Below, piece after piece: positions 12,157 through 22,355 of a stretch of DNA of 64,000 nucleotides. The position numbers and the translations under genes are program-made. The notes below the pieces were generated by a model. That model did no database searches. It was not told where the DNA came from and saw nothing but the letters and a program-made list of their open reading frames with translations. The stretch is from Lasiodiplodia sp. COLG20 (lineage: Eukaryota; Ascomycota; Dothideomycetes; Botryosphaeriales; Botryosphaeriaceae): NCBI GenBank assembly GCA_009801085.1, contig VNWV01000004.1, forward strand, positions 1,860,001 to 1,924,000, in the 5' to 3' direction. Every line of letters starts with the position of its first letter. Position 1 is the stretch's first letter.

Positions 12157-12770
12157 ATTGGGAGCAGCATTTCCTTATACGTGGCAGACAGTGATGCTTT
12201 GAATTTGGGGGAGCTGAGCTAATTATTGGAAGGATGGGCGTTCATAGCAGACGTAATTTCTGCGATTGGTGAGGCGTTCTGTTGTCGTACTCTGTTTCTC
12301 TTCAAGCCCTAGTCGAACCTACGACTGGAGTTTTTTTTTCTTTCTATCCACCGGAGGATGGATTTGGTAACGGGAGCTTTGATGGGATGGGATTGACACT
12401 TTCGATACCAGCCTTGGGAGGCTTATTGCAGGGGTGATTTCTGTAACTGCGTTTTTGTCATGCGTTCGTCGAGACTTGTGAGAGAGCACATGAAGGCTGG
12501 GGCATCAAACCGGAATATACCCTTACTACTATACCCAGCCGTCTTTCGGAGAGATAGTTTTGATTCGTTTATTTCTTACAGGAACGTGGATATTTTCCTT
12601 TCGAGTCCGCCACTTCATACTTTTCGATCAGTGATCCATGCTCGTGGCGTAGCGAAGCGTGCCTTCCGTTCTTGTTTGATTGGGCCCTGTTTACCTCAAG
12701 CCGCACAGCTTTCTAAGATGTCCACCACCTCTCATCTCACTGCCTTCACATCTCTACTAACAACGTCGGC

Positions 12771-13737
12771 ATGTCTAATGAATACATGACGTTGGTCAGC
12801 TCAGACACCATGGCTGAGCCAGACATTATGACCGAGCCAGACATCACGATCAAGTCGGACACCATGACCAGGCCAGACAGCACTATCGAGCCGGACGGCA
12901 CTGTGGAACTGGGCAGCTCTATGGAGCCGGATAGTACGATCGAACTAGACCCCATGGCCAACCCAGACACAGCCGGTTCACCTCACGCGGAACGCACATC
13001 CCCGCCGTCATTCCAGTAAGATTTCATATCAGCATCCACGCTGAATCGATGAGATCTGGGAGGTCAAATGCTGACAATGTGCTCTGTCCAGTGATGGTTC
13101 TCTCAGCCATTCTGTTACCGCCGTCAAGCTTTTTTCAGGCCAGATCTTCAGCGTTCACACCGATCTCCTCTGCTATTGGTCCCCGAAACTACGCATGATG
13201 CTGGAAGACAAGACTGGAGAGCTCAAGCTCGACCTGGACGTTCAAGTTTTTCGAATCGTTCTACATTGGCTGTACACCAAGGAGCTCCTGGGCCTCTGGG
13301 ACCATCTTCAATCTTCCAGACCATTGCTCACGATCCACTTGACTCATGGGGGCCAAGAACTTAAAGATCAAGAAGAGTATTACCGCCAACAAGATCTTTA
13401 TTACGCCGTGGAAACCTACATCTTTGCCACCACGTACGACATCAGAGTGCTACGGAACAAGATCATGGATGAGATCTATCATTCTCCAACCTTGAATCTG
13501 GCCTCTTATGCAGTTGTACTCAAGGCTTACCATCATCTACCCCCAACCTCATTGCTTCTCACGTACTTTGTCGACGAATACGCGGATTTCTACACAGAGG
13601 ATCAGGATGAGGAAGTCGAGCTGGTTCTCCGTAAAAAACTGCCCAATGCATTCCTGGTGTCCTGGCTCTTGAAGGGTATGGACAGTGGCTTCAAAAAGGA
13701 AAAACGTACGCTCGAGAACTACATTGAACCTACCTAA
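12771..13737 (+). CDS. BTB/POZ domain protein 1
   Basis: Exons 12771-13015 and 13092-13737; intron with donor GTAAGA and acceptor TCCAG; 296 aa. Exon 1 encodes a low-complexity segment with about nine loose repeats of the type EPD-[ST]-[TI]-[IV]. Exon 2 opens with a BTB fold: VKLFSGQIFSVHTDLLCYWS, then LDLDVQVFRIVLHWLYTKEL. This is the standard fungal BTB pattern, in which the ligand-binding strands are followed by the V-F-x-x-[FV]-L-x-W-[LM]-Y motif. The C-terminal part (YIFATTYDIRVLRNKIMDEI) matches the helical extension of these proteins. BTB domains mediate dimerisation and can recruit cullin-3 ligases; no second effector domain is visible. It is a paralogue of the next gene (YYR-x-Q..ETYIFA-x-x-Y-[DN]-IR and LRK-[KQ]-[LV]-P-x-AF). 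Confidence 0.85.
12781..12996 (+). repeat. Degenerate 18-bp tandem coding repeats in BTB protein 1
   Basis: Imperfect repeats of roughly six codons (consensus around GAGCCAGACATYACGATC) encode EPD-x-T-x units. The copies have diverged. This looks like a minisatellite that became coding sequence ahead of the BTB domain. Confidence 0.6.
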
Positions 13738-14201
13738 TGGTAAAAGCGGCCTGGGAGACAAGCGCAAAAAGTGACAAAGGCTTCACGACAGTGGGGAAAA
13801 CCAGGGTTTACCAGTTCAGAGATTGGAGGCTTCCCAGCATCGGCAGCTCATAACATTGGGAAATCTCCCTCAAGGGGGGACCAGACTGGGAGTTGGTGGA
13901 TATTTTTCTCGTGTGCAAACTTATATGCTAAATTATTAGCCCAGTCATGAATCTCTACGCTTTGCACTAGGAAATTGGAGGCCATCGCGCAAGACAGCTT
14001 GACTGTGGTGTGGTAGAAAGCGCGATTCTCGTAATGTCTTTTCTTCAGGAGCCGAGGACTGTTGGGGGCAGCTGCGCCTGGTGGCGCCTGCCTCATGTGA
14101 AGTTGGACCCTGAAATATGGCTGCCTTCGCTCGCCGCAGCCTGGCGGTAACCATCCACCTTACAGCCCCAACCCGCAGCGAGAGGGGCGCCATCGCTGAC
14201 A
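13738..14201. other. Intergenic spacer between the two BTB genes
   Basis: Holds the 3' flank of the first BTB gene and the promoter of the second. No coding potential was recognised on either strand. Confidence 0.5.
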
Positions 14202-15299
14202 ATGGCCAACCGAAAAGCAACCGAGAAGCAAATCGCGTCGGAGCAGCCGCCGTCCTTCATGTACGCAGTCACTTTGTGCACCGCCTTGGCTTACCGCGTC
14301 TTGCTTTCAGAGGCCGTGCTGACAAGTTATAGCAATGGAACCCTGAGCAACGCAATTACATCGGTCTTCGTAGGACCTGGCAGAGAGAAGTTCGTTACTT
14401 ACACCGACCTTCTCGGATACTGGTCACCCAGGATCGACGCTGTGTTCGACATGTTCGACTCCGAACATCTCATGCTTCCGACCGTCAGTCCTGCAGTTTT
14501 TCGTGTGTTCCTGGACTGGATGCGCTCCGATGGCGACCAATTGCCGCGATGGAGTGTGCGCCATCGCCATGATACACCCCGCGAACCCGTCAAAATAGCC
14601 GACCACGAGGTCCTTGAGGACCCTGGTGCCTACTACCGCTCGCAACCTGAGGCCGAGGCCCTGGAGTGCTACATCTTCGCCGACGAGTACAATATCCGCC
14701 AGTTCAAGAATGACCTCCTCGACAGCATCCTGGAGATGAATCCCGGTGGAGATCTTGTTCCTAGCTACAGCATCGTTCTCAGGGTCTGGGACGCGCTCTT
14801 GCCCTCTTCACCGATGCGCAAGTATCTCATCGATCTCTTCGCCCGCAACTGGACACATGAGGCCGATGTCGGAAACCGGGAGGAACTCATCCTGCGCAAG
14901 CAAGTTCCGGCTGCATTCTGGATTGACATTCTCACGTTGAGGGACAAGCACGGAGAGCTCGACGATTATCCGCCGTGGGAGGAAAACCTCTGCCAATACC
15001 ACGAGCACAACGAGGAAGAAGCGCGCGTATGCTACTGGCAGCATATCAACAATGGCGAGGGGTACTGCACTGACTACACGGACGACGACGACGACGACTC
15101 GGCAATGGACGAGTACGAGTCGGACTTCATCGACGACGCAGAGTTCGATTCCGACGGGGCGCCGAAGCCTGCATCGCCGCATCTGGGAACGGATAGTGTG
15201 CAGGAGGACATGATGGAACCGATGAAGATGGAGGCGGAGTTGCAGCATGGATATGGTTCTTCTGACAGCATCGCAACCAGCGAATCCCTTACCCTTTGA
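14202..15299 (+). CDS. BTB/POZ domain protein 2
   Basis: Continuous ORF of 365 aa. It contains a probable 72-nt in-frame intron, 14261-14332 (donor GTACGC, acceptor TTATAG). Splicing removes a hydrophobic 24-residue stretch out of character with the family and gives 341 aa. The BTB region is TSVFVGPGREKFVTYTDLL followed by LPTVSPAVFRVFLDWMRSDG. The C-terminal helical extension (ECYIFADEYNIRQFKNDLLD, LILRKQVPAAFWIDIL) aligns with the neighbouring BTB protein. The tail is highly acidic (DDDDDD at residue 289 onward), which the neighbour lacks. Same strand as BTB protein 1 and probably a tandem duplicate. Likely a protein-protein adaptor; partner unknown. Confidence 0.85.
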   Translation: MANRKATEKQIASEQPPSFMYAVTLCTALAYRVLLSEAVLTSYSNGTLSNAITSVFVGPGREKFVTYTDLLGYWSPRIDAVFDMFDSEHLMLPTVSPAVFRVFLDWMRSDGDQLPRWSVRHRHDTPREPVKIADHEVLEDPGAYYRSQPEAEALECYIFADEYNIRQFKNDLLDSILEMNPGGDLVPSYSIVLRVWDALLPSSPMRKYLIDLFARNWTHEADVGNREELILRKQVPAAFWIDILTLRDKHGELDDYPPWEENLCQYHEHNEEEARVCYWQHINNGEGYCTDYTDDDDDDSAMDEYESDFIDDAEFDSDGAPKPASPHLGTDSVQEDMMEPMKMEAELQHGYGSSDSIATSESLTL

Positions 15300-15909
15300 G
15301 AACACATATCTACATGAGAGGCTGAGCAACGGGAACCAAGGCCCATCTCGTGTATGGGGTTGAATTGTGGCTCATTCGCTTTGCCGAGCTCTTAAGATAC
15401 TGCGTTGAATTTTGCTTCAAATCATGCTCAGTCTTAAGTAGTCTTTGCTAGCAGAAGATAGAAATCGTGACTCCGCTTTTCCCTTTGCCAAATTTCTTTT
15501 GTGATCCTTGGGTGTTGGTTGCTCGAAGTAACCAGCTAGTATCCTGGCCCGCGTTAATGAGGCACACCGCATCTTCGGACGTAAACATTGAATTTCTAAT
15601 TACACATTCACGTCCGGACGGTACCTTCAATTTCCCACATATGGAAAGGCGTATGCCGTCGATGGCGGGCGACTGACCTGATTGGTGCTCGCGTCTCCTC
15701 GCCGCCTCCAAAGGCGCAGGCCTAATTGTTCATACCGACAATGTGTCGATTGTACACAAGAAATCGGTGTGGAAGCATTCTCTTGATTAAGTATTCCAGA
15801 CATCAGTCGACCAAGAATCGAACCGCCCCCAATAAAACGCCATCGCTCCCAATTCCGAATATCGATTGCATTCACGAACAGTATTAACAAAGCCTTGTCG
15901 CGCACTTTT
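15300..15909. other. Intergenic, 3' flanks of two convergent genes
   Basis: Lies between the BTB protein 2 gene (+) and the kish gene (-), which converge. It should hold both 3' ends. I checked a tRNA B-box-like GGTTCGATTC (minus strand, about 15812-15822) and found no matching A box or cloverleaf. Confidence 0.5.
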
Positions 15910-16494
15910 CTATTGGCCGACGAAGAGAGAAGCCTGTATCATGCCGTCAGTTGCGGGATCTATGACTCGAGGGTCAATTGAGAACTTACAGCCATCACAA
16001 TGCAGCATATGCTGACATACGGACTCAGCCGTTCGCCCACCCGCGCGAATTTCCAAAATATCCCGAATACGCTAGAAACGAGTACGTGGTTAGCCAATGT
16101 GCCATATGCATTTATTTTTTTCCCCACTGCTCCGCGGACTTCCATTTGTGTTCCTTCGGCGCCACAATTTGGTTTGGGGCATGGCAGGTCGGGGGAGAAA
16201 GCGCCGCGGAAGCACAGCGAAGATGCAGCGGAGGTAGGAGGTAAACCAGCAGACGGAGGGGAGAGCGAGGAAGAACCTTACCCGTCCTTGTTGCGGTCCA
16301 TGATGCCGGGCGCGACGGCGTGCACGTAGGTGCTCGTGCAGATGAGGAGGAGGATGACGAGGAGGAGCGATTGGAAGTTGAAGAGGGCGGTCTGTTTCGA
16401 GGTTGCACGCACGCGCGCGTGCCGTGAATGTCAGCGGATGCGGCCTAGTGGGATCGCGGTGCGATGGAGTGGTGGGAGTTTGGAGGCGTACCAT
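15910..16494 (-). CDS. KSH1: Protein kish (TMEM167 family), secretory pathway
   Basis: A four-exon gene recovered by splicing: exon 1 16492-16494 (ATG alone), exon 2 16282-16391, exon 3 15990-16071, exon 4 15910-15933. Introns start GTACGC, GTAAGG and GTAAGT and end AACAG, TCTAG and ACAG. The 72-aa product begins [20 protein letters not shown], followed by [38 protein letters not shown] and a short tail ASLFVGQ. That is the full length and hallmark sequence of the kish/TMEM167 family: an N-terminal signal-anchor helix, a luminal loop with DRNK, and a second helix. Yeast Ksh1 is an essential early secretory pathway protein. No single frame reveals the gene because all exons are short. Confidence 0.93.
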
Positions 16495-17531
16495 TTTGGC
16501 GCTTGTGTGAGTGTTGTCTGGTGAGGTGTCGGAGGGCAGGCGGGGGTCGATGGAGCGAGTGGCGAGACTTTTGCTGGCGGTGGTGGTGGGTGGAATGCGC
16601 GGAGCTTGTGCGTCGTTGGAAGTTGGGTGCGGTGGTGGACGTGTTCGGTTTCCCTGGGAGCGCGGTGACGTTGGAGGGATGCGCTTGGGCGGGCGACAGG
16701 GACCTTGTGCGAAGGCGCGCACCCGAAGTCGTGGCCGCGCCGACAACACCAGACGCAGTGATCGCGAAACAAGGAAAATCACAAGAACCACCCAGTGCTG
16801 TTTGAATAAGCTAGGTGAGTGGTAGTTGCTAAATGGCTCTCAGATGCAAAATTTCATTTTGCGTAGCCCTTCTATAAACGCCTACTCGCCGATTCACGCA
16901 TTTTGCTTGCCAATTTCTCGTATGAGGTGTCTTTCATAGCTTTGCATAGCACGGATAAGCATACGCGGACTTCTGGAATCGCGACACAGGTCTTGTCGAT
17001 CCAAAGCTTGGGCATTCTCATGACTTTCTTCGCCTCTACCTCTGCCGGGATTTCACATCTGCATTTCAGCATCTCAGTAGAGTTTATTGATTGATCAGAA
17101 TCTTATAGAACCTTGTGTGTATGCCTTAGAACTTGCTAGCCTTCGTCTGACGATTTGTGTGCCTGCTCGTGATGCATCAATGCCCACAATTAGACAAAGG
17201 GACCAAGACAGAGCCTTGTGCTGAAAATAAGAATCATCCCTGAGAAAGTGGCCAAGCCAAAGAGAAGAAAAAGAAAACATGGGTCCAACAGAAGATCCCG
17301 TATGAACATGGATCCAGTGTGCAAGGATGTAGACCAACTTCCCTGCCGATATCAAACCCGTAATGTGCAGGAACCCCATGATGATGACCCTATCTGAGCC
17401 AAACCCAAACGCTAGGAACAGTGCTTGACGGAGACTCATCCAAAATGCCCCCACAGGTGGTAAAAGGAAGCGTGGCTTGTCGCCTTGTTTCGCCCGACTT
17501 TCACTTCTCCTTGCGTACAGCGGTATGAGCT
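16495..17531. other. Promoter of kish and 3' flank of FMC1; hydrophobic ORF at 17095-17547 (-)
   Basis: The left part is the kish promoter. A 150-codon minus-strand frame (17095-17547) overlaps the last codons of FMC1 in another frame. It encodes hydrophobic segments (FLHITGLISAGKLVYILAHW). I could not find a splice that clearly joins it to FMC1, so it is not called as a gene. Confidence 0.45.
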
Positions 17532-18671
17532 TTAGCCACATCCCCAAGGCTCGGCCACACCTTCTTCATTGACCCACGGAGTCTCGACCGTCTTGAGATA
17601 CTCCAGGTGCTTCTTCAGTGCCCTGTTGCTCTCCTTGGTGACAAAGAAGTCCATGTCTCCGCCCGGGGCCCTGAACTTCTCCAACTCGGAGATGTCGAGC
17701 CAGTGGGTGCGCTTGCAGTCGACATAGCAGATCTTGGGCATTGTCTTGTGGCGGCGCAGCATCATAACGGGAAGGCCGTCGTGGCCGGCTGTGCGGCCGT
17801 CGTCCATCAGGATGAACCATTCGCGGAACTTGGCGGGCTTCGAAGAGCCGGCCCACTTCTGCACAGCCGTCTTGTTCTTCCAAGTCGTGAGCGTGATGAC
17901 GTGGGCCTTGCGACCGTCCACTGCGAGGATCAGGCCTGGGTGACCGCGCCAAGATGTCTCCTCCTTCGGGTTCAGCACGAAGACAATGCGACAAGGAGTG
18001 AGGTCGCTCATGTGAAGCTTCTTGCTCTTGTAGCGCGGGCGAAGTTCGTCGGAGGAAGCGCGCTGACGAGGTACAGAGCTGACAGAAGACTCGGAGAACG
18101 AGGCAACGGTAGAAGCGTCGTCGGTAAAAGCCTCCGGCTGCCACACGGTGGCGAGATCCTCTTCGGTAACAGGCATTGGCTGCCAATCACTGGTGATATC
18201 GTCTTCGGCAACAGCTTCAGGCTGAAAAGCGACGTGCGGGACAACCTCGATCGTGAGCTCTGGCTTTGAGGTAAGAGGTGAAACGTCTTCAGCGGCGGCC
18301 GGAGCGGCAACAGAGGTAGAACTTGCAGTGCGGCCAGGAAGATGAGCGGGCGCGATGCCCTCGCCGCCAGAAACGTCGTCCTCATCGTTCTCCTTGTCGA
18401 GGCTTGCGAGGACGGAGAATGGATTGGATAGGTTGTCCACACAAGCCGACTGCACACGGGAGGTGTTTTCTGCACTGCGCTGCGAGATTGTCGCGCCGTT
18501 GCGGCGCTTTGGACGCGTCGTGACCCAAGGCTGCGAATCCATGTCGTTTCCTGGCCACTATGTTAGGACAGATGGGCTGAAACTGCAGTAAAAAGGTACT
18601 GCCAGTGTCTGCAACATACCAGGATGGCCTTCGGCCGGGCCGGAAGGCAGAGCTTGGTTGGTGGATGACAT
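17532..18671 (-). CDS. FMC1: MazF/PemK-like-domain fungal protein, paralogue 1
   Basis: Exon 1 18620-18671 (MSSTNQALPSGPAEGHPG) and exon 2 17532-18550; intron with donor GTATGT and acceptor GGCCAG; about 356 aa. Residues 1-200 are disordered, with a repeated [DV]-W-QP-[ME] motif (SDWQPMP, TVWQPEA). The conserved domain (about 200-305) shows CRIVFVL, then SWRGHPGLILAV, VITLTTW, DDGRTAGHDGLPVMML and ICYVDCKR. The order of strands and motifs fits the SH3-like barrel pattern of the cluster. The second half (DDGRT-x-x-H-x-G-x-PV) is closest to FMC6. A hydrophobic reading frame follows directly downstream. Function unknown; no catalytic residue can be assigned. Confidence 0.85.
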
Positions 18672-18760
18672 GGTGGCTGTGGAGGAGGAAGATCCGGGGT
18701 GTGGAGCGGTCGAGAATATCTGTATGCATACCGTCCAAAGGCACCCGCTAAGCGAGCATG

Positions 18761-18830
18761 GACGCGTTTGCAGAGACGCGTCTGCGGCGACGCGCCTGTT
18801 GTGACGCGCTTGCAGACAGCGTGTCTGCCT
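18761..18830. repeat. 14-bp tandem repeat (about five copies) upstream of FMC1
   Basis: GACGCG recurs at 18761, 18775, 18789 and 18803, exactly 14 bp apart, followed by a degenerate fifth unit. Consensus is about GACGCGTYTGCRGM. The first two copies contain ACGCGT, which in yeasts is the MluI cell-cycle box bound by MBF. The array lies 90-160 bp upstream of the FMC1 start codon, where a promoter operator would be expected. The repeat itself is certain; the regulatory role is inferred. Confidence 0.8.
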
Positions 18831-20374
18831 GGGCATAACAAATGCGAGCGTAGTCCGGTGCTGGCCCCTCAGACGCGGCGTCAGTTCTGAGAGCTCAGAT
18901 AGAGCGAATCACTCGACAAACCAACAGTACTAGCTATTATCCTCCCGAAGCATAGTTCTACACATATAGACTGCAAATGCTGGAACTGTTCCACGGATTT
19001 GCGAAGCTCCACGCTAGAGATTCCGATGATTTTGGGTTCTGAGCCTATCAGACCTACCTTTAGCGCACCATGGCCAGAGCTCTGGGCTTGATCTTTTATC
19101 AATTCCATCACTCACCAATCGCATCAGTTCTACTTTGGATCCTTAGTTGCGGTCGCTGGGCGTTGTTGGTTTGGCAGGGCCTTAGCCGAAATGCTCTAAC
19201 CCAATTGGGGAAATCTGTCATCTCTGTGCGAACGTCAGCCCATGAGTGGCAGAGCTATACATGACGCCACAGGACTCGAACTGATGCTTAGACAAAATAA
19301 ACTAATTAATATAACTCAGAACATGTGAATATTTGGATTGGTCGTCTGGAGGATGCCTCACGTGCCGCAAGTCGTTGTCCCGTCCGTATTCCCAATCGGC
19401 TTGAATGTCTTTGCATCTGACGACTTCAGTCTTCATCGCACAATAAACCCCGAATGAATTAGCAATTTACTTTATTTGATATTATAAGGTGATAAAATAC
19501 GATAAGTTGTCTTTGTGTAACTTGGAAAGGAGGCGTTTCGGAATATCGTATGGTTGCTGAAGGGATTTTTCAGCCGCTATGTGCGAGGAACGCATCTTCT
19601 ATTACCCATATTTCATCGAAGATGTACTGACACATGAATGGATGGCAAGCAAAAATCATAAGAGACCTGTAGTGCCTTGGTGAAATCACTGAAAGAACGA
19701 GCTTGTCGGTTCTACGTTGAATGGACATTTGTCAGACAAACAGCACTGACAGTTGGAAGAAGCGTCAATTCTGAGGCGACTCTGACAGTGAATTTGTGAC
19801 ATTCGGCAGAGAAAAAGAGTGAATTCCGGAAAATCAGTTTGCGTAGCGGTAGGAGAACAATGAGAAGACCGCTCTTAATTTGGCTTGTGGAACGTTCTAT
19901 GCTTCTATAAGTAGCAAGATTGTTGGCGGGCTTCTTTTCGCTTCTTTGATCAGCTATCCAGCATGAAAAATATAGAATCGTGATAGAATTCTCTTTTACT
20001 ATACATAAAGTACAGCGGGACTTTAAGAGGGAAGACAGTGTGTTATGTGCCCGTTGCACCTCTTGTGTTTACGTAGGTGCTTTGTCCACCGCTTAACACA
20101 TTCACTTCTACGTAGGCGCGATACGTGCAGGTCACTTGCGCCTGCGTACCGCACCAACAACTCCGCTCCAATTTCCAGGGCTCGCCTGCTGACTTACTTC
20201 TCTACACCAACCTCTCCACTTCCAAGTCCGGGCTTCCTATCTCCATCGCCTTCGACGTACCAGCCAACATTTCAAAAGACTGCTTCACCGCATCGACTTC
20301 CATATAAGCCGTTCCGCATCTCTTAAAGTAAGGCATTCGCACTACCAGGGATTCCGCGTCATCGCGCTAATGGT
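18831..20374. other. Gene-free spacer between divergent FMC1 and FMC2
   Basis: About 1.5 kb, AT-rich in the middle (about 19280-20040), with no convincing reading frame or RNA gene. The right end should contain the FMC2 promoter and leader. Confidence 0.5.
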
Positions 20375-21634
20375 ATGAAGATAGATCGTGCCCACAGCCG
20401 GCTTGTCATCATGTCCCACAATCTACCTTGGTCCAGAAACAACGGAAAGACGACTGCCGAACAATCTCTTTCGAAAAGCCGGTCTACGAGGAAGAATATC
20501 GAGATTCAGGCTTCATGGAGGCGAGACTGGAGCGGCGAGGGATTGCTCGCTGCCAAAAGCCAAAGCATGCAGTCGCCTTCGGGGAGAATGGCATCTCCTG
20601 TCATGTCCAATTCAGGGACCAGGCAGAGTAATGGGCTGCCATCCACATCCAGCAAGCCTGCTGCCCCTTCGAGTCTGCGTGGCCAATCGGGCTATGCTTT
20701 CAGCTTCCTCCCTCCACCCGTTTCGTCGCACGCCGCTCGAACCGGGCGGCAGTGGGAGAGCCCTAGGGCCGCTTCTCACGGAAGGTCCCTGGAGGCCACG
20801 CCGATCAAGCACCACCAGAAGCAAGACGCTACTCTAAGGCGTCGCCAGACAATTAACACAGACTGGCGAAGCTCCAATGCCCCCACATCCAACCCGCGAC
20901 CTGATCTGCGCCCGGTAACACTCAGCCACAAAGCCCTCGTCCCGCAAGAACTCTTCCCCGGGCGCATAGTCCACATCAAGAGGGACCTCAGCCTTCCGGA
21001 TAGCGAGCAAGGCTGGCGAAACCACCCAGCCGTCATCCTCAGCAGGCAACCACGCGAACAACTCGTGGCGGTCGCGATGACTACCAGCTGGACCAACATC
21101 CAGGACGGCATGATCGGAAAGTTCATCGGCACGCAGCAACGCCTCGCCTTCGAGCGGTCCTTCTGCCGACTCGTCAGCCACTGTACTATCGAAACCCGTG
21201 TCGAGACACCAACCCACATACCGATCCTGCAGTACGAGGGCGCGGCGGTGTTTGTGCGGGACACGTATGTGGACTGTCGTGCTGTGAGGGTGGTAGGGGA
21301 GAGGGACCTTCACAAATATTACCGGCATGGGACAAGAGAGGAGGCGTGGATGGACGGGGTGTCGTTTCGGAAACTCAAAGAGCATTTCAAGATGCTGGCG
21401 ACGGCGGAGGATTTCCCGTGGGAAGCTACCGACCAGTTGTCGATTCGGGCGTGGGCGCACGACGAGGTGGAGAAGGAGAGGGCGGTTGCGGGGCTTATGG
21501 CTGTGGCATTCCGGGCCGCACTCGCGCTCTTTTTTGGGCAGCTTGCTTGGCTTTGTCCGATCTTCGACATGGGCGAGCTCGCTGTGGATTTTCGATATGA
21601 GGAGCTACTCAACTGCTCCCCAGATCAAGACTGA
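20375..21634 (+). CDS. FMC2: MazF/PemK-like-domain fungal protein, paralogue 2
   Basis: 419 aa from the first in-frame ATG; a second ATG at 20411 (MSHNLPWS) is an equally plausible start. Residues 1-190 are basic and disordered. The conserved domain (about 193-335) begins PGRIVHIKRDLS, then QGWRNHPAVILS, VAVAMTTSW, FERSFCRLV and VRDTYVDCRAVR. The closing helical part, HKYYRHGTREEAW and LKEHFKMLA, is shared with FMC3 and FMC7. Unlike those paralogues the C-terminus carries a hydrophobic helix (AFRAALALFFGQLAWL) that could be a membrane anchor. Intron-free as far as seen. Function unknown. Confidence 0.85.
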   Translation: MKIDRAHSRLVIMSHNLPWSRNNGKTTAEQSLSKSRSTRKNIEIQASWRRDWSGEGLLAAKSQSMQSPSGRMASPVMSNSGTRQSNGLPSTSSKPAAPSSLRGQSGYAFSFLPPPVSSHAARTGRQWESPRAASHGRSLEATPIKHHQKQDATLRRRQTINTDWRSSNAPTSNPRPDLRPVTLSHKALVPQELFPGRIVHIKRDLSLPDSEQGWRNHPAVILSRQPREQLVAVAMTTSWTNIQDGMIGKFIGTQQRLAFERSFCRLVSHCTIETRVETPTHIPILQYEGAAVFVRDTYVDCRAVRVVGERDLHKYYRHGTREEAWMDGVSFRKLKEHFKMLATAEDFPWEATDQLSIRAWAHDEVEKERAVAGLMAVAFRAALALFFGQLAWLCPIFDMGELAVDFRYEELLNCSPDQD

Positions 21635-22355
21635 GGAAAGCGGCGTCTGGGACATGCGCTTGGATTCTGGCCCTGTGATTCTTCTCTTACTTATCATTAT
21701 TTGCTTTAGGAATGAGCTCGGCTTCCTTAGTACACAATATCATGTCAGCTTGATCTCCATTGTATCTTGTTTCCAGTTATTGGAAACCATGACAATCCTG
21801 CTTGGACGATTGAACCATATGCATTATTCGTGCCCAAGGGCCATGAAAAATCTTAACATAGTAGGGAAAAGCATCTCAGTGGCTTTTCCTGGCGCCATGA
21901 AAAGCAAACTAACCACTTTCGGGCGATTCTCTGCTTAAATACTGAGGTAGTCATGACCAAGCGGCACCTGGGTGAACTCTGAGGTGGGTCGGAGGCGTCG
22001 GGCGACTGCAACGGCAGAAGATCTAGCTTTCCCGTGCCGCGACACTGCTTCCCTTCTCTCCTCCAACTTCCGAGCAGAAACCACGCCGCCACCACCGCCG
22101 ACGATTTGACCTTTTCGCTCCAGGTTACCTTCGGACATCGCCGGTTTCGCCTTTGGAACGCTGCACATCGCTTGTGTCACGCGCTCTTCACCGCAAACTT
22201 GCGGCTTTTCGCTGCCCGTCGTCGCTCTACACGCAAGCCTTAGTCAATCTGTTTGGCCTTCGGTTGTCTTCGATCCAAGGATCTCTTCCTGGCTTTGTCA
22301 GTCTATGTGCAGATTGCTTTATTAGCCCGTTTCTACTAATCGTGCGGCGTCACGA

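Noticed and set aside
15800..15850. tRNA-like B box on the minus strand
   Set aside because: GGTTCGATTC is present, but no A box or acceptor stem could be folded around it.
19255..19290. B-box-like GTTCGAGTCC on the minus strand
   Set aside because: No A box in the preceding 60 bases and no cloverleaf.
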